DNA of 64,000 nt. It comes from Bacteroidales bacterium. GTDB lineage: Bacteria > Bacteroidota > Bacteroidia > Bacteroidales > UBA932. Within the stretch, counting starts at the first letter, position 1; every line of letters starts with the position of its first letter. The notes beneath the pieces were generated by a model. The model did no database searches, was not told the origin of the DNA, and worked only from the letters and a program-made list of their open reading frames with translations. A program made the translations under genes and the position numbers. The stretch is taken from the NCBI GenBank assembly GCA_017618115.1, contig JAFZUX010000007.1, positions 124,001 to 188,000 of the forward strand, in the 5' to 3' direction. Shown piece by piece: positions 27,651-36,380 of this stretch.

Positions 27651-28424
27651 ATGAAAGAGATTTTGGCAATAATACCCTCACGATACGCCTCAACAAGGTT
27701 CCCGGGAAAACCTTTGGCCCTTGTAGGCGGTATCCCGATGGTTGTGCGCACCTTCCGCCGTGCCTCAAAGGTCTTTTCTGATGTCTGTGTGGCTACGGAC
27801 GATGAGAGAATTAAGGAGACGGTGGAAAAATGGGGCGGAGTTGCGGTAATGACATCTGCAAACCATCCGAGCGGAACGGACCGTTGCCTTGAGGCAATGA
27901 AGAAGTATTCTTCTCAGTGTGGGCGAAAGTTTGATGTTGTTGTGAACGTTCAGGGAGATGAGCCTTTTATCAGTACAAATCAGTTGGAGAAACTTGCCTC
28001 CTGCTTTGATGATGAGAGCGTTTGCTTGGCTACAATTGTAAAGAGAGCGGCCTCCGTTTCAGAATTGGAAGATCCTAACCGCCCTAAAGTGGTGATAGAC
28101 AGGGATAACAACGCGCTCTACTTTTCCCGCAGCAGAATCCCTTATGACCGCAGCGGAAAGATTGCAGATGAGGATTTGAAAGAAGGCCCTTATTATCTGC
28201 ACGTTGGACTCTACGGTTACAGAAGTGAAACCTTGGAGAAGATTTGCAAGATGAAGGAGAGCTCTCTGGAGAAAACCGAGAAGTTGGAGCAACTGCGCTG
28301 GCTGGAGAACGGCTTGAAAATCAGAGTGGCGGAGTCAAACGACCAATCATTTGGAGTAGATACTCCGGAAGATTTGGAGCGTTTGAACAAAATGATAGAG
28401 AGTGGGGAACTTAAAACAGATTAA
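27651..28424 (+). CDS. kdsB: CMP-Kdo synthetase
   Basis: 3-deoxy-manno-octulosonate cytidylyltransferase, activating Kdo for the LPS inner core. The protein of 257 residues starts EILAIIPSRYASTRFPGKPL, the nucleotide-binding signature, and has VNVQGDEPFI, IPYDR, HVGLYGYR and LEQLRWLENG as expected. The ATG at 27651 is used; an upstream in-frame TTG at 27621 lies in the leader and would add residues lacking in the family. Confirms a Gram-negative envelope with LPS. Confidence 0.95.
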   Translation: MKEILAIIPSRYASTRFPGKPLALVGGIPMVVRTFRRASKVFSDVCVATDDERIKETVEKWGGVAVMTSANHPSGTDRCLEAMKKYSSQCGRKFDVVVNVQGDEPFISTNQLEKLASCFDDESVCLATIVKRAASVSELEDPNRPKVVIDRDNNALYFSRSRIPYDRSGKIADEDLKEGPYYLHVGLYGYRSETLEKICKMKESSLEKTEKLEQLRWLENGLKIRVAESNDQSFGVDTPEDLERLNKMIESGELKTD

Positions 28425-28442
28425 CATTTTAACTTATTTTAT

Positions 28443-30122
28443 ATGAAGAAATTATCTAGTTGTCTCCTTGCAGGAGCAGTTATGTTGCTGGTAACTTTTT
28501 GTGCTAATCCTCAGCAGATGGCAAAGTTGGCGGCGTTGGTAAAGACGGAGTGCAACCCTCAGATTCTTGAGTGCGTAGGTGGAGAAATCAAAGCCACATA
28601 CACTATCCATTTCCCGGAGAAATATTTTGTGCAAACCGCTTATTTAAAGGTGACTCCGGTGTTGGTTTATGAAGGCGGACAGGCTGTTGGTCCGGATTTT
28701 TGGATGCAGGGAGAAAAGATCAGAGATAACTACAAGGCGGTTCCTTATAAGAGTGCCTCTACGGTTAGCAGAGATGTAGTCTTTGCATACAAACCGGGTA
28801 TGGAGAAGGCAACCCTCCAACTTGTAGCAACCGTGTACAATAACTCAAAATCAAAGAGTTATGAGTACCCTATTCCTTTCAAGATTGCAGAGGGAACAAA
28901 CTGCACCTATATGCTCGCTCAGGTTGGCGGTGTTGTTTATGAGATGGAAGATACTTACCAGAAGGAAGTTACAGAGGAGGTAGAGACTGAGATTCTTTAT
29001 GACGTAAACAAGGCTGATGTTAAGAACACCCGCTTGAACTCAAAGGAGATTAAGGCATTTGAGGAGTTTATAAAGAAGGCTCAGAAAGATAAGAGCAAGA
29101 CTGTAAACAGCAGTAAGATAATTGGATACGCTTCTCCGGAAGGTCCGCAGGATAAGAACAATACACTCTCAAATCAGAGAGCTAAGTCTGCAAAGACTGC
29201 ATACGATAAGACAATATCCAAGAAGGCAAATCTGGACGTTCCAGTAACCATTGAGGAGAAGGGAGAAGATTGGGAAGGATTCCAGAAGATAGTAAAGGCT
29301 TCTAACATAGAGGATAAGGATCTTATCTTAAGAGTTCTCTCAATGTACTCGGATCCTGTTATCCGTGAGAGGGAGATTAGAAATATGTCTCAGGTATTCC
29401 AGACACTCTCAACAAAAGTTCTTCCTCAACTCCGCAGAAGCCGTATTGTTACAAGCGTTACAAAGAAGAACTTTACGGATGATGAGATTGCTCAAATGCT
29501 CTCAAATTCAGACGAGAACCTTACCGAGGAGGCAATGGTTTACTATGCAGCAAAGGTTGCAAAGAACAATGATGAAAAGATTTCCGTTCTGAAGAAAGCT
29601 GCAGAGAGATTTGGAACCACACGCGCTCTGAATAATCTTGCTGCCGCATATCTTACTGCCGGCCAGACAGATAAGGCTGCCGAGGCTCTTTCAAAGATTA
29701 AAGAGGAGAGTGCAGGTTACTACAACAATCTTGGTGTTGTTCAGATGCAGAAGGGTGAGTATGACAAGGCTGCCGAATACTTCTATATGGCAAAGGGAGA
29801 GAATGACGAACTCATAGAGCAGGCTAAGGAAAACATTGGTGCTCTGCTTATTATGGACGGAGACTACAGCGGAGCTCTTGAGGCATTGAATGACAGTAAG
29901 GGATTCAATCACGCTCTTGCACTTGTTCTTACAGGCAAGTTGGATCAGGCAAAATCTCTTCTTACAAATGAAGAGGATCCGGATCAGTCTTACCTCAGAG
30001 CAATCATTGCAGCTCGTAAGGGAGAGGCCGGAAACTGTGAGAGAGAACTTGCAAAGGCTTATGCAAAAAGCAAATACGAGAGCCGTGTAGATACGGATAT
30101 TGAGTTTGCGGCATTACAGTAA
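28443..30122 (+). CDS. OmpA-like/TPR envelope protein
   Basis: Exported protein of 559 residues. A hydrophobic signal sequence ends near TFCANPQ; the cysteine could be lipidated although TFC is an imperfect lipobox. An N-terminal strand-rich domain (to about 190) is followed by an OmpA-like peptidoglycan-binding-type region (IIGYASPEGPQDKNNTLSNQRAKSAK, about 235-265), then TPR repeats at 390-530 (ALNNLAAAYLTAGQTDKAAEAL, YYNNLGVVQMQKGEYDKAAEYF). A scaffold linking outer membrane and cell wall is plausible. It follows kdsB by 18 bases and precedes a glycosyltransferase. Confidence 0.78.
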   Translation: MKKLSSCLLAGAVMLLVTFCANPQQMAKLAALVKTECNPQILECVGGEIKATYTIHFPEKYFVQTAYLKVTPVLVYEGGQAVGPDFWMQGEKIRDNYKAVPYKSASTVSRDVVFAYKPGMEKATLQLVATVYNNSKSKSYEYPIPFKIAEGTNCTYMLAQVGGVVYEMEDTYQKEVTEEVETEILYDVNKADVKNTRLNSKEIKAFEEFIKKAQKDKSKTVNSSKIIGYASPEGPQDKNNTLSNQRAKSAKTAYDKTISKKANLDVPVTIEEKGEDWEGFQKIVKASNIEDKDLILRVLSMYSDPVIREREIRNMSQVFQTLSTKVLPQLRRSRIVTSVTKKNFTDDEIAQMLSNSDENLTEEAMVYYAAKVAKNNDEKISVLKKAAERFGTTRALNNLAAAYLTAGQTDKAAEALSKIKEESAGYYNNLGVVQMQKGEYDKAAEYFYMAKGENDELIEQAKENIGALLIMDGDYSGALEALNDSKGFNHALALVLTGKLDQAKSLLTNEEDPDQSYLRAIIAARKGEAGNCERELAKAYAKSKYESRVDTDIEFAALQ

Positions 30123-30123
30123 A

Positions 30124-31434
30124 ATGCATGATGCCTACAAAAATAGACTGATACTTTTTTCCAATACCTTTCCGTATGGGACGGGTGAGACATTCCTTGC
30201 GGAGGAACTGCCATACCTGGCAAAAGAGTTTTCTGAAATAGTAATCTATCCTCTTTATGAGGAGATGGGATTAGTTAGAGAGGTGCCCTCAAACACAAGG
30301 TTTTGCAGGGCGCTTCTCACTTTTGATCACAAAGACAAACTGGGATTTCTTACAAAGGGAGTTTTTAATACAGCACCACTTTTCTTTGGTTTTAAGGAGT
30401 TCTTTTCCAGGGCGTTAAAAGCTCCGCTCTTTAAACGTTTGAGAATATTCTTCAACTATTTTCTTATGCTCAGAGCAATACTGGGAGATAAGAAACACAT
30501 GGAGCGTATAGTAAGTGATCTTGTTTTTGCAGATAAGGTTTACTTCTACTGGGGAGACAAATCTGCAATGCTGATTCCTTTTTTGAAAAAACGTTTGGAG
30601 GGAAAAGTTGAAGTACTTCCGAAGTTCTGCGTAAGATTCCACGGGTCAGATCTTTACGAGGAGGCAAAAGGTTATCTTCCTTTTAGAAATGAGATCTTTT
30701 CAAACACGGATTTTGCAATAACGGTCTCAAACAACGGAGCCTCTTACATTAAAAAGAGATACACTCAGGTACCTAAACTTATAGAGACCTGGCACCTGGG
30801 AAGTGCGCGTCACTCAGGTGAGTGTGCAAACCTTTCAAAGGAGAATACTCAATCCGGAGTCTTCAATATTGTCAGTTGCTCCAACGTTATAGAACTTAAG
30901 CGCGTTGATCTGATACTCAAAGCGTTGCGGCTACTGGTGCACAATGAGGAGGCCCTAAGGGTTTTAAAGGATGCGGGTTATAACTCCATAAGTTGGACCC
31001 ACTTTGGCGGAGGTGTTTTGTTGGATAATTTGAAAAAAGAGGCGGAGGATTTAAACGTTAATATAGAACTCAAAGGTGCAACTCCGCATAATGAGATTTT
31101 GGAGTTCTATAAAAACAAGGGAGCGGATCTCTTTATTCTTGTAAGCAGAAGTGAGGGTGTTCCCGTCTCAATAATGGAGGCCTTCTCTTACGCCATTCCT
31201 GTTATTGCAACAAACGTGGGAGGAGTAAGCGAACTCTTCAGAAACTGTCCGGTGGGCTATCTTGTAAATTCTGATATAACCGCACAAGAACTTGAAAATC
31301 AGATAACGGAGTTTATTAAACTACCTCCTGAAATTAAGAGGCAGATGAGAGAAAACGCATTTGAAAATTGGGCGGAGAATTGGGATGCGGAGAAGAATTA
31401 CTCCTCATTTGCACAGGAGTTGGCCGCTCTATAA
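30124..31434 (+). CDS. GT4-family glycosyltransferase
   Basis: A 436-residue GT-B fold transferase. The N-terminal ILFSNTFPYGTGETFLAEEL and the C-terminal FILVSRSEGVPVSIMEAFSYAIPVIATNVGGVSELF (split: the E-x7-E motif spans EGVPVSIME) fit family GT4. It probably adds a sugar to a surface polysaccharide or LPS, consistent with kdsB upstream; donor and acceptor are unknown. ATG 30124 is chosen over a TTG inside the preceding gene. The 3' end overlaps the convergent thioesterase by six bases. Confidence 0.87.
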   Translation: MHDAYKNRLILFSNTFPYGTGETFLAEELPYLAKEFSEIVIYPLYEEMGLVREVPSNTRFCRALLTFDHKDKLGFLTKGVFNTAPLFFGFKEFFSRALKAPLFKRLRIFFNYFLMLRAILGDKKHMERIVSDLVFADKVYFYWGDKSAMLIPFLKKRLEGKVEVLPKFCVRFHGSDLYEEAKGYLPFRNEIFSNTDFAITVSNNGASYIKKRYTQVPKLIETWHLGSARHSGECANLSKENTQSGVFNIVSCSNVIELKRVDLILKALRLLVHNEEALRVLKDAGYNSISWTHFGGGVLLDNLKKEAEDLNVNIELKGATPHNEILEFYKNKGADLFILVSRSEGVPVSIMEAFSYAIPVIATNVGGVSELFRNCPVGYLVNSDITAQELENQITEFIKLPPEIKRQMRENAFENWAENWDAEKNYSSFAQELAAL

Positions 31435-32223
31435 ATCTGCACCCACCAGCGGAATTGTACGGAGTCTCAGGCGGCAGGCTTCACTCTCTTCACTGTTTTC
31501 CGGAAGATCCTGCATTATCTTAAAGAGATAATCCGGGTGGTTGAAAGTTCCGTAAATTTTTATTGGAATCTCCGGACGTCCCTCTGCAATGAAGGCTATG
31601 TCCAACCTCTTGATATTGTTCTTTTTATGCCAAGAGAGAGGGAAGATATCCAGAACGTGATCTACATAACGCATACTGTTTATGTGACCGTTGAAATCTA
31701 CATCTGAAAAGTATGTATTGTCTATTCTGAAGAGTGACGGCTCATCCAGCTGAATCTTTGCCGGGCGGTCTATCGGGACTTCCAAATACTCTTTGTCTTC
31801 CGGCTTGACAATGAAGGTTGTGATGAGTCCATCGTGAATCTCCATCAAATCTACCGGATGGCGCGTGGTGGTATCTATCATAGCCCAAACGCTTCTACCC
31901 CAGCCAAGTACCTCACCCTCCTTTGAGAGCGCGCGGAAGTTTCTGCTGGTAAAGAGCGGATGAACTTTATCTATCCAGGTCTCTATGGTTATCTCCTGAT
32001 GGCGTGAAGGAATCCTCTCCATCTCAACGGCAAGACGGGAGAGAACCCAGGTCTTTCCCATCTCGTTCAGATAGATTGTACCAAAGCCGCGCTCTGTGGA
32101 GTGATAATCTGCCGCAGAAAGCATAATGTTCACAAGAGAACTGAAACGCAGCATCTTGCGAACATTACACTGATATTGTTCTACTCTGAAACTGTATCTT
32201 CCTATCTTTGGCAACTGGTTCAT
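31429..32223 (-). CDS. Acyl-ACP thioesterase (FatA/FatB-like)
   Basis: Hydrolyses acyl-ACP to free fatty acid in the cytoplasm. The 264 residues form two hotdog domains: the first with LVNIMLSAADYHSTERGFGT and WVLSRLAVEMERIPSRHQEI, the second with DVDFNGHINSMRYVDHVLDI, which carries the family N-x-H catalytic motif. Size and motifs match bacterial homologues of plant FatA. It starts within the frr stop (TAATG) and is the last gene of pyrH-frr-thioesterase. Confidence 0.9.
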   Translation of the reverse strand: MNQLPKIGRYSFRVEQYQCNVRKMLRFSSLVNIMLSAADYHSTERGFGTIYLNEMGKTWVLSRLAVEMERIPSRHQEITIETWIDKVHPLFTSRNFRALSKEGEVLGWGRSVWAMIDTTTRHPVDLMEIHDGLITTFIVKPEDKEYLEVPIDRPAKIQLDEPSLFRIDNTYFSDVDFNGHINSMRYVDHVLDIFPLSWHKKNNIKRLDIAFIAEGRPEIPIKIYGTFNHPDYLFKIMQDLPENSEESEACRLRLRTIPLVGADL

Positions 32224-32789
32224 TAGACGGTCATTATCTCCTTCTCTTTTGCAGCAACCAGCTCGTCTACCTTCTTTACAAAAGAGTCCGTCTTCTTCTG
32301 AATCTCAACCTCTGCATCTTTGCAGACATCCTCCTCAAGACCATCTTTCTTGAACTTCTTGTGAGCCTCCACAACATCTCTTCTGGCGTTACGGATACTC
32401 ATCTTTGCACTCTCACCTGCAGCGCGAGCCTGCTTGCAGAGTTCCTTACGTCTCTCCTCCGTCAACGGCGGGATGTTGATTCTGATATTCTCTCCGTTGT
32501 TGATAGGGGTAAAGCCCAGGTTGGCGTCCATAATTGCCTTAACAATAGCGGCTACCATCTTCTTCTCCCAAGGCTGAACAATCATGCTCTTAGGATCAGG
32601 AACGGATACAGAAGCAACCTTTGGAACAGGGGTAGGTGAACCGTAGTAGTCTACCATTACGCTGTTCAAAACTGCCGGATTTGCCTTGCCGGCGCGGAAG
32701 GTCTTAAGTTCTTCCTCCAAGTGTTCAATGGCGTTCTCCATCTTGGAAACACCCTGAGCAATGTTCTCTTTAGAATCTTTAATTTCCAT
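32223..32789 (-). CDS. frr: Ribosome recycling factor
   Basis: Splits post-termination ribosomes together with EF-G. The 188-residue length, VSKMENAIEHLEEELKTFRAGKANPAVL and the C-terminal EERRKELCKQARAAGESAKMSIRNARRD are typical. It lies 14 bases after pyrH, the classic order in bacteria. Confidence 0.97.
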   Translation of the reverse strand: MEIKDSKENIAQGVSKMENAIEHLEEELKTFRAGKANPAVLNSVMVDYYGSPTPVPKVASVSVPDPKSMIVQPWEKKMVAAIVKAIMDANLGFTPINNGENIRINIPPLTEERRKELCKQARAAGESAKMSIRNARRDVVEAHKKFKKDGLEEDVCKDAEVEIQKKTDSFVKKVDELVAAKEKEIMTV

Positions 32790-32803
32790 ATGGTGTTTTT
32801 TGA

Positions 32804-33517
32804 TTATTCTTTATTACTTACAATCGTTCCAACATTCTCTCCTGCAAGGAGTTTGGTGAGGTTGGCCGGGTTTGTCATATCAAAGACAATGATAGGCATA
32901 TTGTTATCTTTACAGAGAGCAAACGCCGTCTGATCCATAACCTTAAGATTGTCTGCAAGGGCTTTTGTAAAGCTGAGGCTCTCATATCTCTTGGCGTTAG
33001 GATTCTTCTTAGGATCACTGTCATAAACGCCGTCCACTTTGGTTCCCTTCAAAAGAGCGTCCGCTCCAATCTCGCAGGCACGCAGGCTTGCAGCAGAATC
33101 TGTAGTAAAGAAAGGGTTTCCCGTTCCACCTGCAATTATTGCCACTCCGCCTCCGTTGAGAACCTCCATGGCCTTCTCCTTTGCATAGTATCTTGCCACA
33201 GGCTCCATCGGGAGTGAGGTGAAGACCTCCGCTTTAACGCCGCAGTCCTTAAGGAAAGAGGAGAGGGCCATGCTGTTGATTACGGTAGCCAACATTCCCA
33301 TCTGGTCTCCCTTTACGCGGTCATATCCGGCATCCACTCCGCTCAGACCGCGGAATATGTTTCCGCCGCCCACTACGATTGCCACCTGAACGCCCCCCTT
33401 AACAGCCTTTGCAATCTCTTTGGAGTAAGATTTTATGACGTCCGCATTCAGACCTATTCCGTCCGCTCCGCCCATTGCCTCACCGCTGAGCTTGAGCAAT
33501 ACTCTCTTTAATTCCAT
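32804..33517 (-). CDS. pyrH: UMP kinase
   Basis: Phosphorylates UMP to UDP, a member of the amino-acid kinase fold (237 residues). Conserved blocks are RVLLKLSGEAMGG, VAIVVGGGNIFRG, GAGK-like region replaced by the usual GGVAIIAGGTGNPFFTTDSAASLRA and DGVYDSDPKKNP (each family-typical). First gene of the pyrH-frr-thioesterase operon with its own promoter, which interleaves with that of sdhC. Confidence 0.96.
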   Translation of the reverse strand: MELKRVLLKLSGEAMGGADGIGLNADVIKSYSKEIAKAVKGGVQVAIVVGGGNIFRGLSGVDAGYDRVKGDQMGMLATVINSMALSSFLKDCGVKAEVFTSLPMEPVARYYAKEKAMEVLNGGGVAIIAGGTGNPFFTTDSAASLRACEIGADALLKGTKVDGVYDSDPKKNPNAKRYESLSFTKALADNLKVMDQTAFALCKDNNMPIIVFDMTNPANLTKLLAGENVGTIVSNKE

Positions 33518-33539
33518 ATTTAATTGTTTAATTGAGCAA

Positions 33540-33570
33540 CGAAATTAGCCAATTATTGTAAAAATTGCAA
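33540..33570 (-). promoter_or_regulatory. Promoter for pyrH-frr
   Basis: Minus strand TTG (33570-33568), 20 bases, TAATTTCG (33547-33540), one mismatch to TAnnTTTG, 22 bases before the ATG. Confidence 0.6.
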
Positions 33571-33586
33571 CTAAATGGTATCTTTG
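33556..33586 (+). promoter_or_regulatory. Promoter for sdhC
   Basis: TTG (33556-33558), 20 bases, TATCTTTG (33579-33586), exact -7 match, 28 bases before the ATG. It shares 15 bases with the opposing pyrH promoter, so only one polymerase could occupy the site. Confidence 0.7.
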
Positions 33587-33614
33587 CTAATCGAAATTAA
33601 AAACAGATATCTAT

Positions 33615-34274
33615 ATGGCAAACATATTTACTACATCAATCGGCAAGAAGGTGATAATGAGCCTTAGCGGATTCTTCCTAATTCTCTTTATCACTTTGCA
33701 CGCAGTTTTGAACGGTGCTTATCTTTTGGATAGTACCGGCGAGGCCTTCAACGCAGTTTGCGAGTTTATGGCTCTTCCGGTGGTAACCGTAATGGTACCG
33801 GTCCTTGCACTGGGATTCATTATCCACATCATCTACGCCTTCATTCTTTATATTCAGGACTATAAGGCTCGTGGAAAAGAGAGATACGCCGTTTCCAACA
33901 AGACCAAGGCAGACGGTTGGGCTTCCAAGAATATGGTTATCCTTGGCCTGCTGGTTCTTATTGGAATAGCTCTTCACCTTACGGATTTCTGGGCAAAGAT
34001 GCAGCTCCAGGATTTCCTTGGCGGAGAGGTTGCAACAGGCGCAGCAGCAATGGTTGCTACTTTCAGAGGACGCTATCTGATTTATGCTATGTACATTGTA
34101 TGGTTTGTTTGCCTCTGGCTTCACCTTAACCACGGCTTCTGGAGCGCATTCCAGTCTATGGGTTGGAACAATCAGAAATGGATTGACAGATTGAGAATTA
34201 TAGGTTATTTCTACTCAACAATCGTTATCCTTCTCTTCATTGCAGTTGCAACAAAGGCCACATTTATTGGCTAA
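33615..34274 (+). CDS. sdhC: Succinate dehydrogenase/fumarate reductase cytochrome b subunit, orphan
   Basis: Membrane anchor (219 residues, five hydrophobic helices) that binds haem b and quinone for the Bacteroidota-type diheme-like quinol:fumarate reductase. Recognised from SIGKKVIMSLSGFFLILFITLHAVLN at the start, histidines at conserved positions in the helices (TLHAVLN, IIHIIYA, ALHLTDF, WLHLNHGFWSAFQSMGW). Normally the flavoprotein and iron-sulfur genes follow at once, but here the next gene is convergent hemW and a terminator comes within 25-70 bases. The partner genes must be elsewhere. Confidence 0.9.
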   Translation: MANIFTTSIGKKVIMSLSGFFLILFITLHAVLNGAYLLDSTGEAFNAVCEFMALPVVTVMVPVLALGFIIHIIYAFILYIQDYKARGKERYAVSNKTKADGWASKNMVILGLLVLIGIALHLTDFWAKMQLQDFLGGEVATGAAAMVATFRGRYLIYAMYIVWFVCLWLHLNHGFWSAFQSMGWNNQKWIDRLRIIGYFYSTIVILLFIAVATKATFIG

Positions 34275-34277
34275 GAG

Positions 34278-35417
34278 TCAGACGAATAGATCTCTAATAA
34301 TACCGTCCGAGACAAAAAATTTCCCGGGCGGTATTTTTATTTTGCCATCCTCTTTAATCAGAATACCGGTGGAGAGATAACGCTTGAACACATCTTGAGA
34401 CTCTTCAAAGAATAGAGGAGCGCTCTTGCAACTCTTAAGCAGTTTTGCAATAGCAACACCCTCACTTTTTCTCAGCCCCAGCATAAGGGTTTCATTGTAG
34501 ATATCACGCTCCGTAAGGCTCTCACCCTGACGGATTTCATAGAGATCCTCCCGGCAGTAATCCTCAACGGAATTAAAGTTCCACTCCCTCTTATTCCCGA
34601 TGAATGAATGGGCGCCCGGCCCCAGTCCCAGGTAGGGATTTCTCTCCCAATAACCGCTGTTATGGCGGGAGTAAAAACCTCTCTTTGCAAAGTTGGAAAT
34701 CTCATACTGCTCATATCCCGCCTCCTTCAGAATACTCTGCAGCATAGCGTATTGCAAAGAGCAGGCGGCTTCGTCTGAAGGGATGAAATCTCCTCTTGAA
34801 GCAAGCCTTTCAAGGGCGGTGTTTTCATCTATTGAGAGTTGATATGCGGAGATATGTTCCGGGGAGAGTGAGATTAGTTTTTTCAGATTGCTTTCCCATT
34901 GAGCCATACTCAAAAGCGGAAAGCCGAAGATCAAATCTGCACTTATGTTTTCAAAGCCGGCATCCCTTAAAATGGCAAAAGCCTCCTCCGCCTGTTTTGC
35001 GTTGTGACGCCTTGCCATCCACCTTAAATGGGAATCTTCAAAGGATTGCACCCCCATGCTTACCCTGTTGATACCAAGGTTTTTAAGAGCCTCGGCATAC
35101 TCCTTTGTTATATCATCCGGATTAACCTCTACGGTAAACTCAAAACTATCGGGAAAAGAGAAATTTTCCTTTAAAAGCGTTACAATTTCTGCAAGAGTTG
35201 AAGCGGGCAGAACTGACGGTGTGCCTCCTCCTATGTAGAGGGTTTTGATGCTCCGCTGCTCCCGAGGGAGGGTATCAAAAAAGTTCCTGCGCAAGGAGAT
35301 TTCTCTTCTTAACGCAGGAACGAATTTCTCTCTAATCTCTCTGTTGACAACAGAATAGAAGCCGCAATAAATGCACTTTGAGTTGCAAAAAGGGATGTGC
35401 AGATATATTCCGGCCAT
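34278..35417 (-). CDS. hemW: HemW-type radical SAM protein
   Basis: Radical SAM protein of 379 residues in the HemN/HemW group, now regarded as a haem chaperone rather than a coproporphyrinogen oxidase in most bacteria. The cluster motif is CNSKCIYCGF (CxxxCxxC), preceded by IYLHIPF, and followed by TLYIGGGTPSVLP, RVSMGVQSFED and ADLIFGFPLL. It follows a coiled-coil membrane protein by five bases. The 3' end contains, on the opposite strand, the sdhC terminator. Confidence 0.92.
   Translation of the reverse strand: MAGIYLHIPFCNSKCIYCGFYSVVNREIREKFVPALRREISLRRNFFDTLPREQRSIKTLYIGGGTPSVLPASTLAEIVTLLKENFSFPDSFEFTVEVNPDDITKEYAEALKNLGINRVSMGVQSFEDSHLRWMARRHNAKQAEEAFAILRDAGFENISADLIFGFPLLSMAQWESNLKKLISLSPEHISAYQLSIDENTALERLASRGDFIPSDEAACSLQYAMLQSILKEAGYEQYEISNFAKRGFYSRHNSGYWERNPYLGLGPGAHSFIGNKREWNFNSVEDYCREDLYEIRQGESLTERDIYNETLMLGLRKSEGVAIAKLLKSCKSAPLFFEESQDVFKRYLSTGILIKEDGKIKIPPGKFFVSDGIIRDLFV
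34299..34340 (+). terminator. Terminator for sdhC inside the end of hemW
   Basis: AATACCGTCC (34299-34308) pairs with GGGCGGTATT (34326-34335; one G-T wobble) across a 17-base loop, followed by TTTAT. It lies 25 bases past the sdhC stop, within the last codons of the convergent hemW gene. Confidence 0.75.
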
Positions 35418-35422
35418 CTGAA

Positions 35423-36292
35423 CTATTTCAGATAGAGTTCTGCTGTTCCAATTCTGCCTCTGTTGGTGTAAACCTCAACGGTGTAGGTTCCTCTTGAGAG
35501 TTCAACTCCAGGGGTGAAGTAGATGCTTACATCCAACTCCTCTCCCTGATAATCAACCTCACGTGCTGCGGAGTAGATGAGCTGCTGGCCGCCGCAAGTG
35601 AATACCTGCTGGCTGCCGTCCGTCATAAGGATATCCTCAGGATCTTTGATTCTCACATAGACCGTCATTGCACCTGTCTGAGCAATGGAATTCTCTATGA
35701 GCGAGAGGTTTGTGCGGAACTGATTAACTCTGGAAGAGCGGTTGGTCTCGTTGCCTCTGCCGTTAAGACCTACCAGCGTAATGCCGCGTCCCTTAACTGC
35801 AGAACCCTCGTCCAACTTCTTTGCCTGCTCCTCAATCTGCTTCTTCTGTTTAACGTTCTCCGCAGTGGTCTGCTCAACCTTCTTTCTAACCTCGGTAACC
35901 TCCTCCTTCAGAGCAACGTTCATCTGGTTGAGAGAGTCTATCTGTTTGATGTAACTCTTCATAATTGCACGCAGAGTTCCGAGTTCTTTCTCGTATTTAC
36001 GCAATTGAGCCTGGTTGGAATCGTTGGTTTTTTTAATCTTTTGAATAAGTTCAGCAACTTTCTCTCTTTCAATCTGAAGCTGAGTATTTATAGAGTCATT
36101 AGTAGAAGATAAGGTTGCATATTCTTGCTGAAGTTGGGTTACCTGATCAGTTAAAGCTTGTCTGTCTATGGTAAGCACCTGAACCTCCTCTTTAAAGGCG
36201 GTCTTCTTGCTTAGCTGAGCAATCAACAGACCGGCAAGGATTACAATGACGCCGGCCATAACTCCGATTATTATCTTTAGTTTCTTTTCCAT
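35423..36292 (-). CDS. Membrane-anchored coiled-coil protein
   Basis: A 289-residue protein: short cytoplasmic start, one TM helix (LKIIIGVMAGVIVILAGLLI), a long coiled coil of about 130 residues with heptads (QVTQLQQEYATLSS, LREYEKELG-like LRKYEKELGTLRAI) and a C-terminal beta-rich domain from about 190 (GITLVGLNGRGNE, QVFTCGGQQLIYS, VEVYTNRGRIGTAELYL). The ATG at 36292 is preferred because the next upstream start lies across the likely promoter. No known family name; a periplasmic or envelope spacing role is guessed. Precedes hemW by five bases. Confidence 0.75.
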   Translation of the reverse strand: MEKKLKIIIGVMAGVIVILAGLLIAQLSKKTAFKEEVQVLTIDRQALTDQVTQLQQEYATLSSTNDSINTQLQIEREKVAELIQKIKKTNDSNQAQLRKYEKELGTLRAIMKSYIKQIDSLNQMNVALKEEVTEVRKKVEQTTAENVKQKKQIEEQAKKLDEGSAVKGRGITLVGLNGRGNETNRSSRVNQFRTNLSLIENSIAQTGAMTVYVRIKDPEDILMTDGSQQVFTCGGQQLIYSAAREVDYQGEELDVSIYFTPGVELSRGTYTVEVYTNRGRIGTAELYLK

Positions 36293-36316
36293 ATCTATTT
36301 GTTTTATCGGTTTATA

Positions 36317-36324
36317 CAAAAATA
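36317..36324 (-). promoter_or_regulatory. -7 box for the coiled-coil/hemW unit
   Basis: Minus strand TATTTTTG, exact TAnnTTTG, 24 bases before the ATG at 36292. No TTG at the -33 distance. Confidence 0.48.
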
Positions 36325-36364
36325 GCAATTAATTTGATTAAATTTGCCATCTGAAATTTTAACG

Positions 36365-36373
36365 TAACATTTG
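36365..36373 (+). promoter_or_regulatory. Variant -7 box directly before the 166-residue membrane protein
   Basis: TAACATTTG, with three rather than two bases between TA and TTTG, ends seven bases before the ATG; TTG at 36344-36346 is 18 bases upstream. If used, the message would be nearly leaderless. Confidence 0.38.
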
Positions 36374-36380
36374 TAACAAT

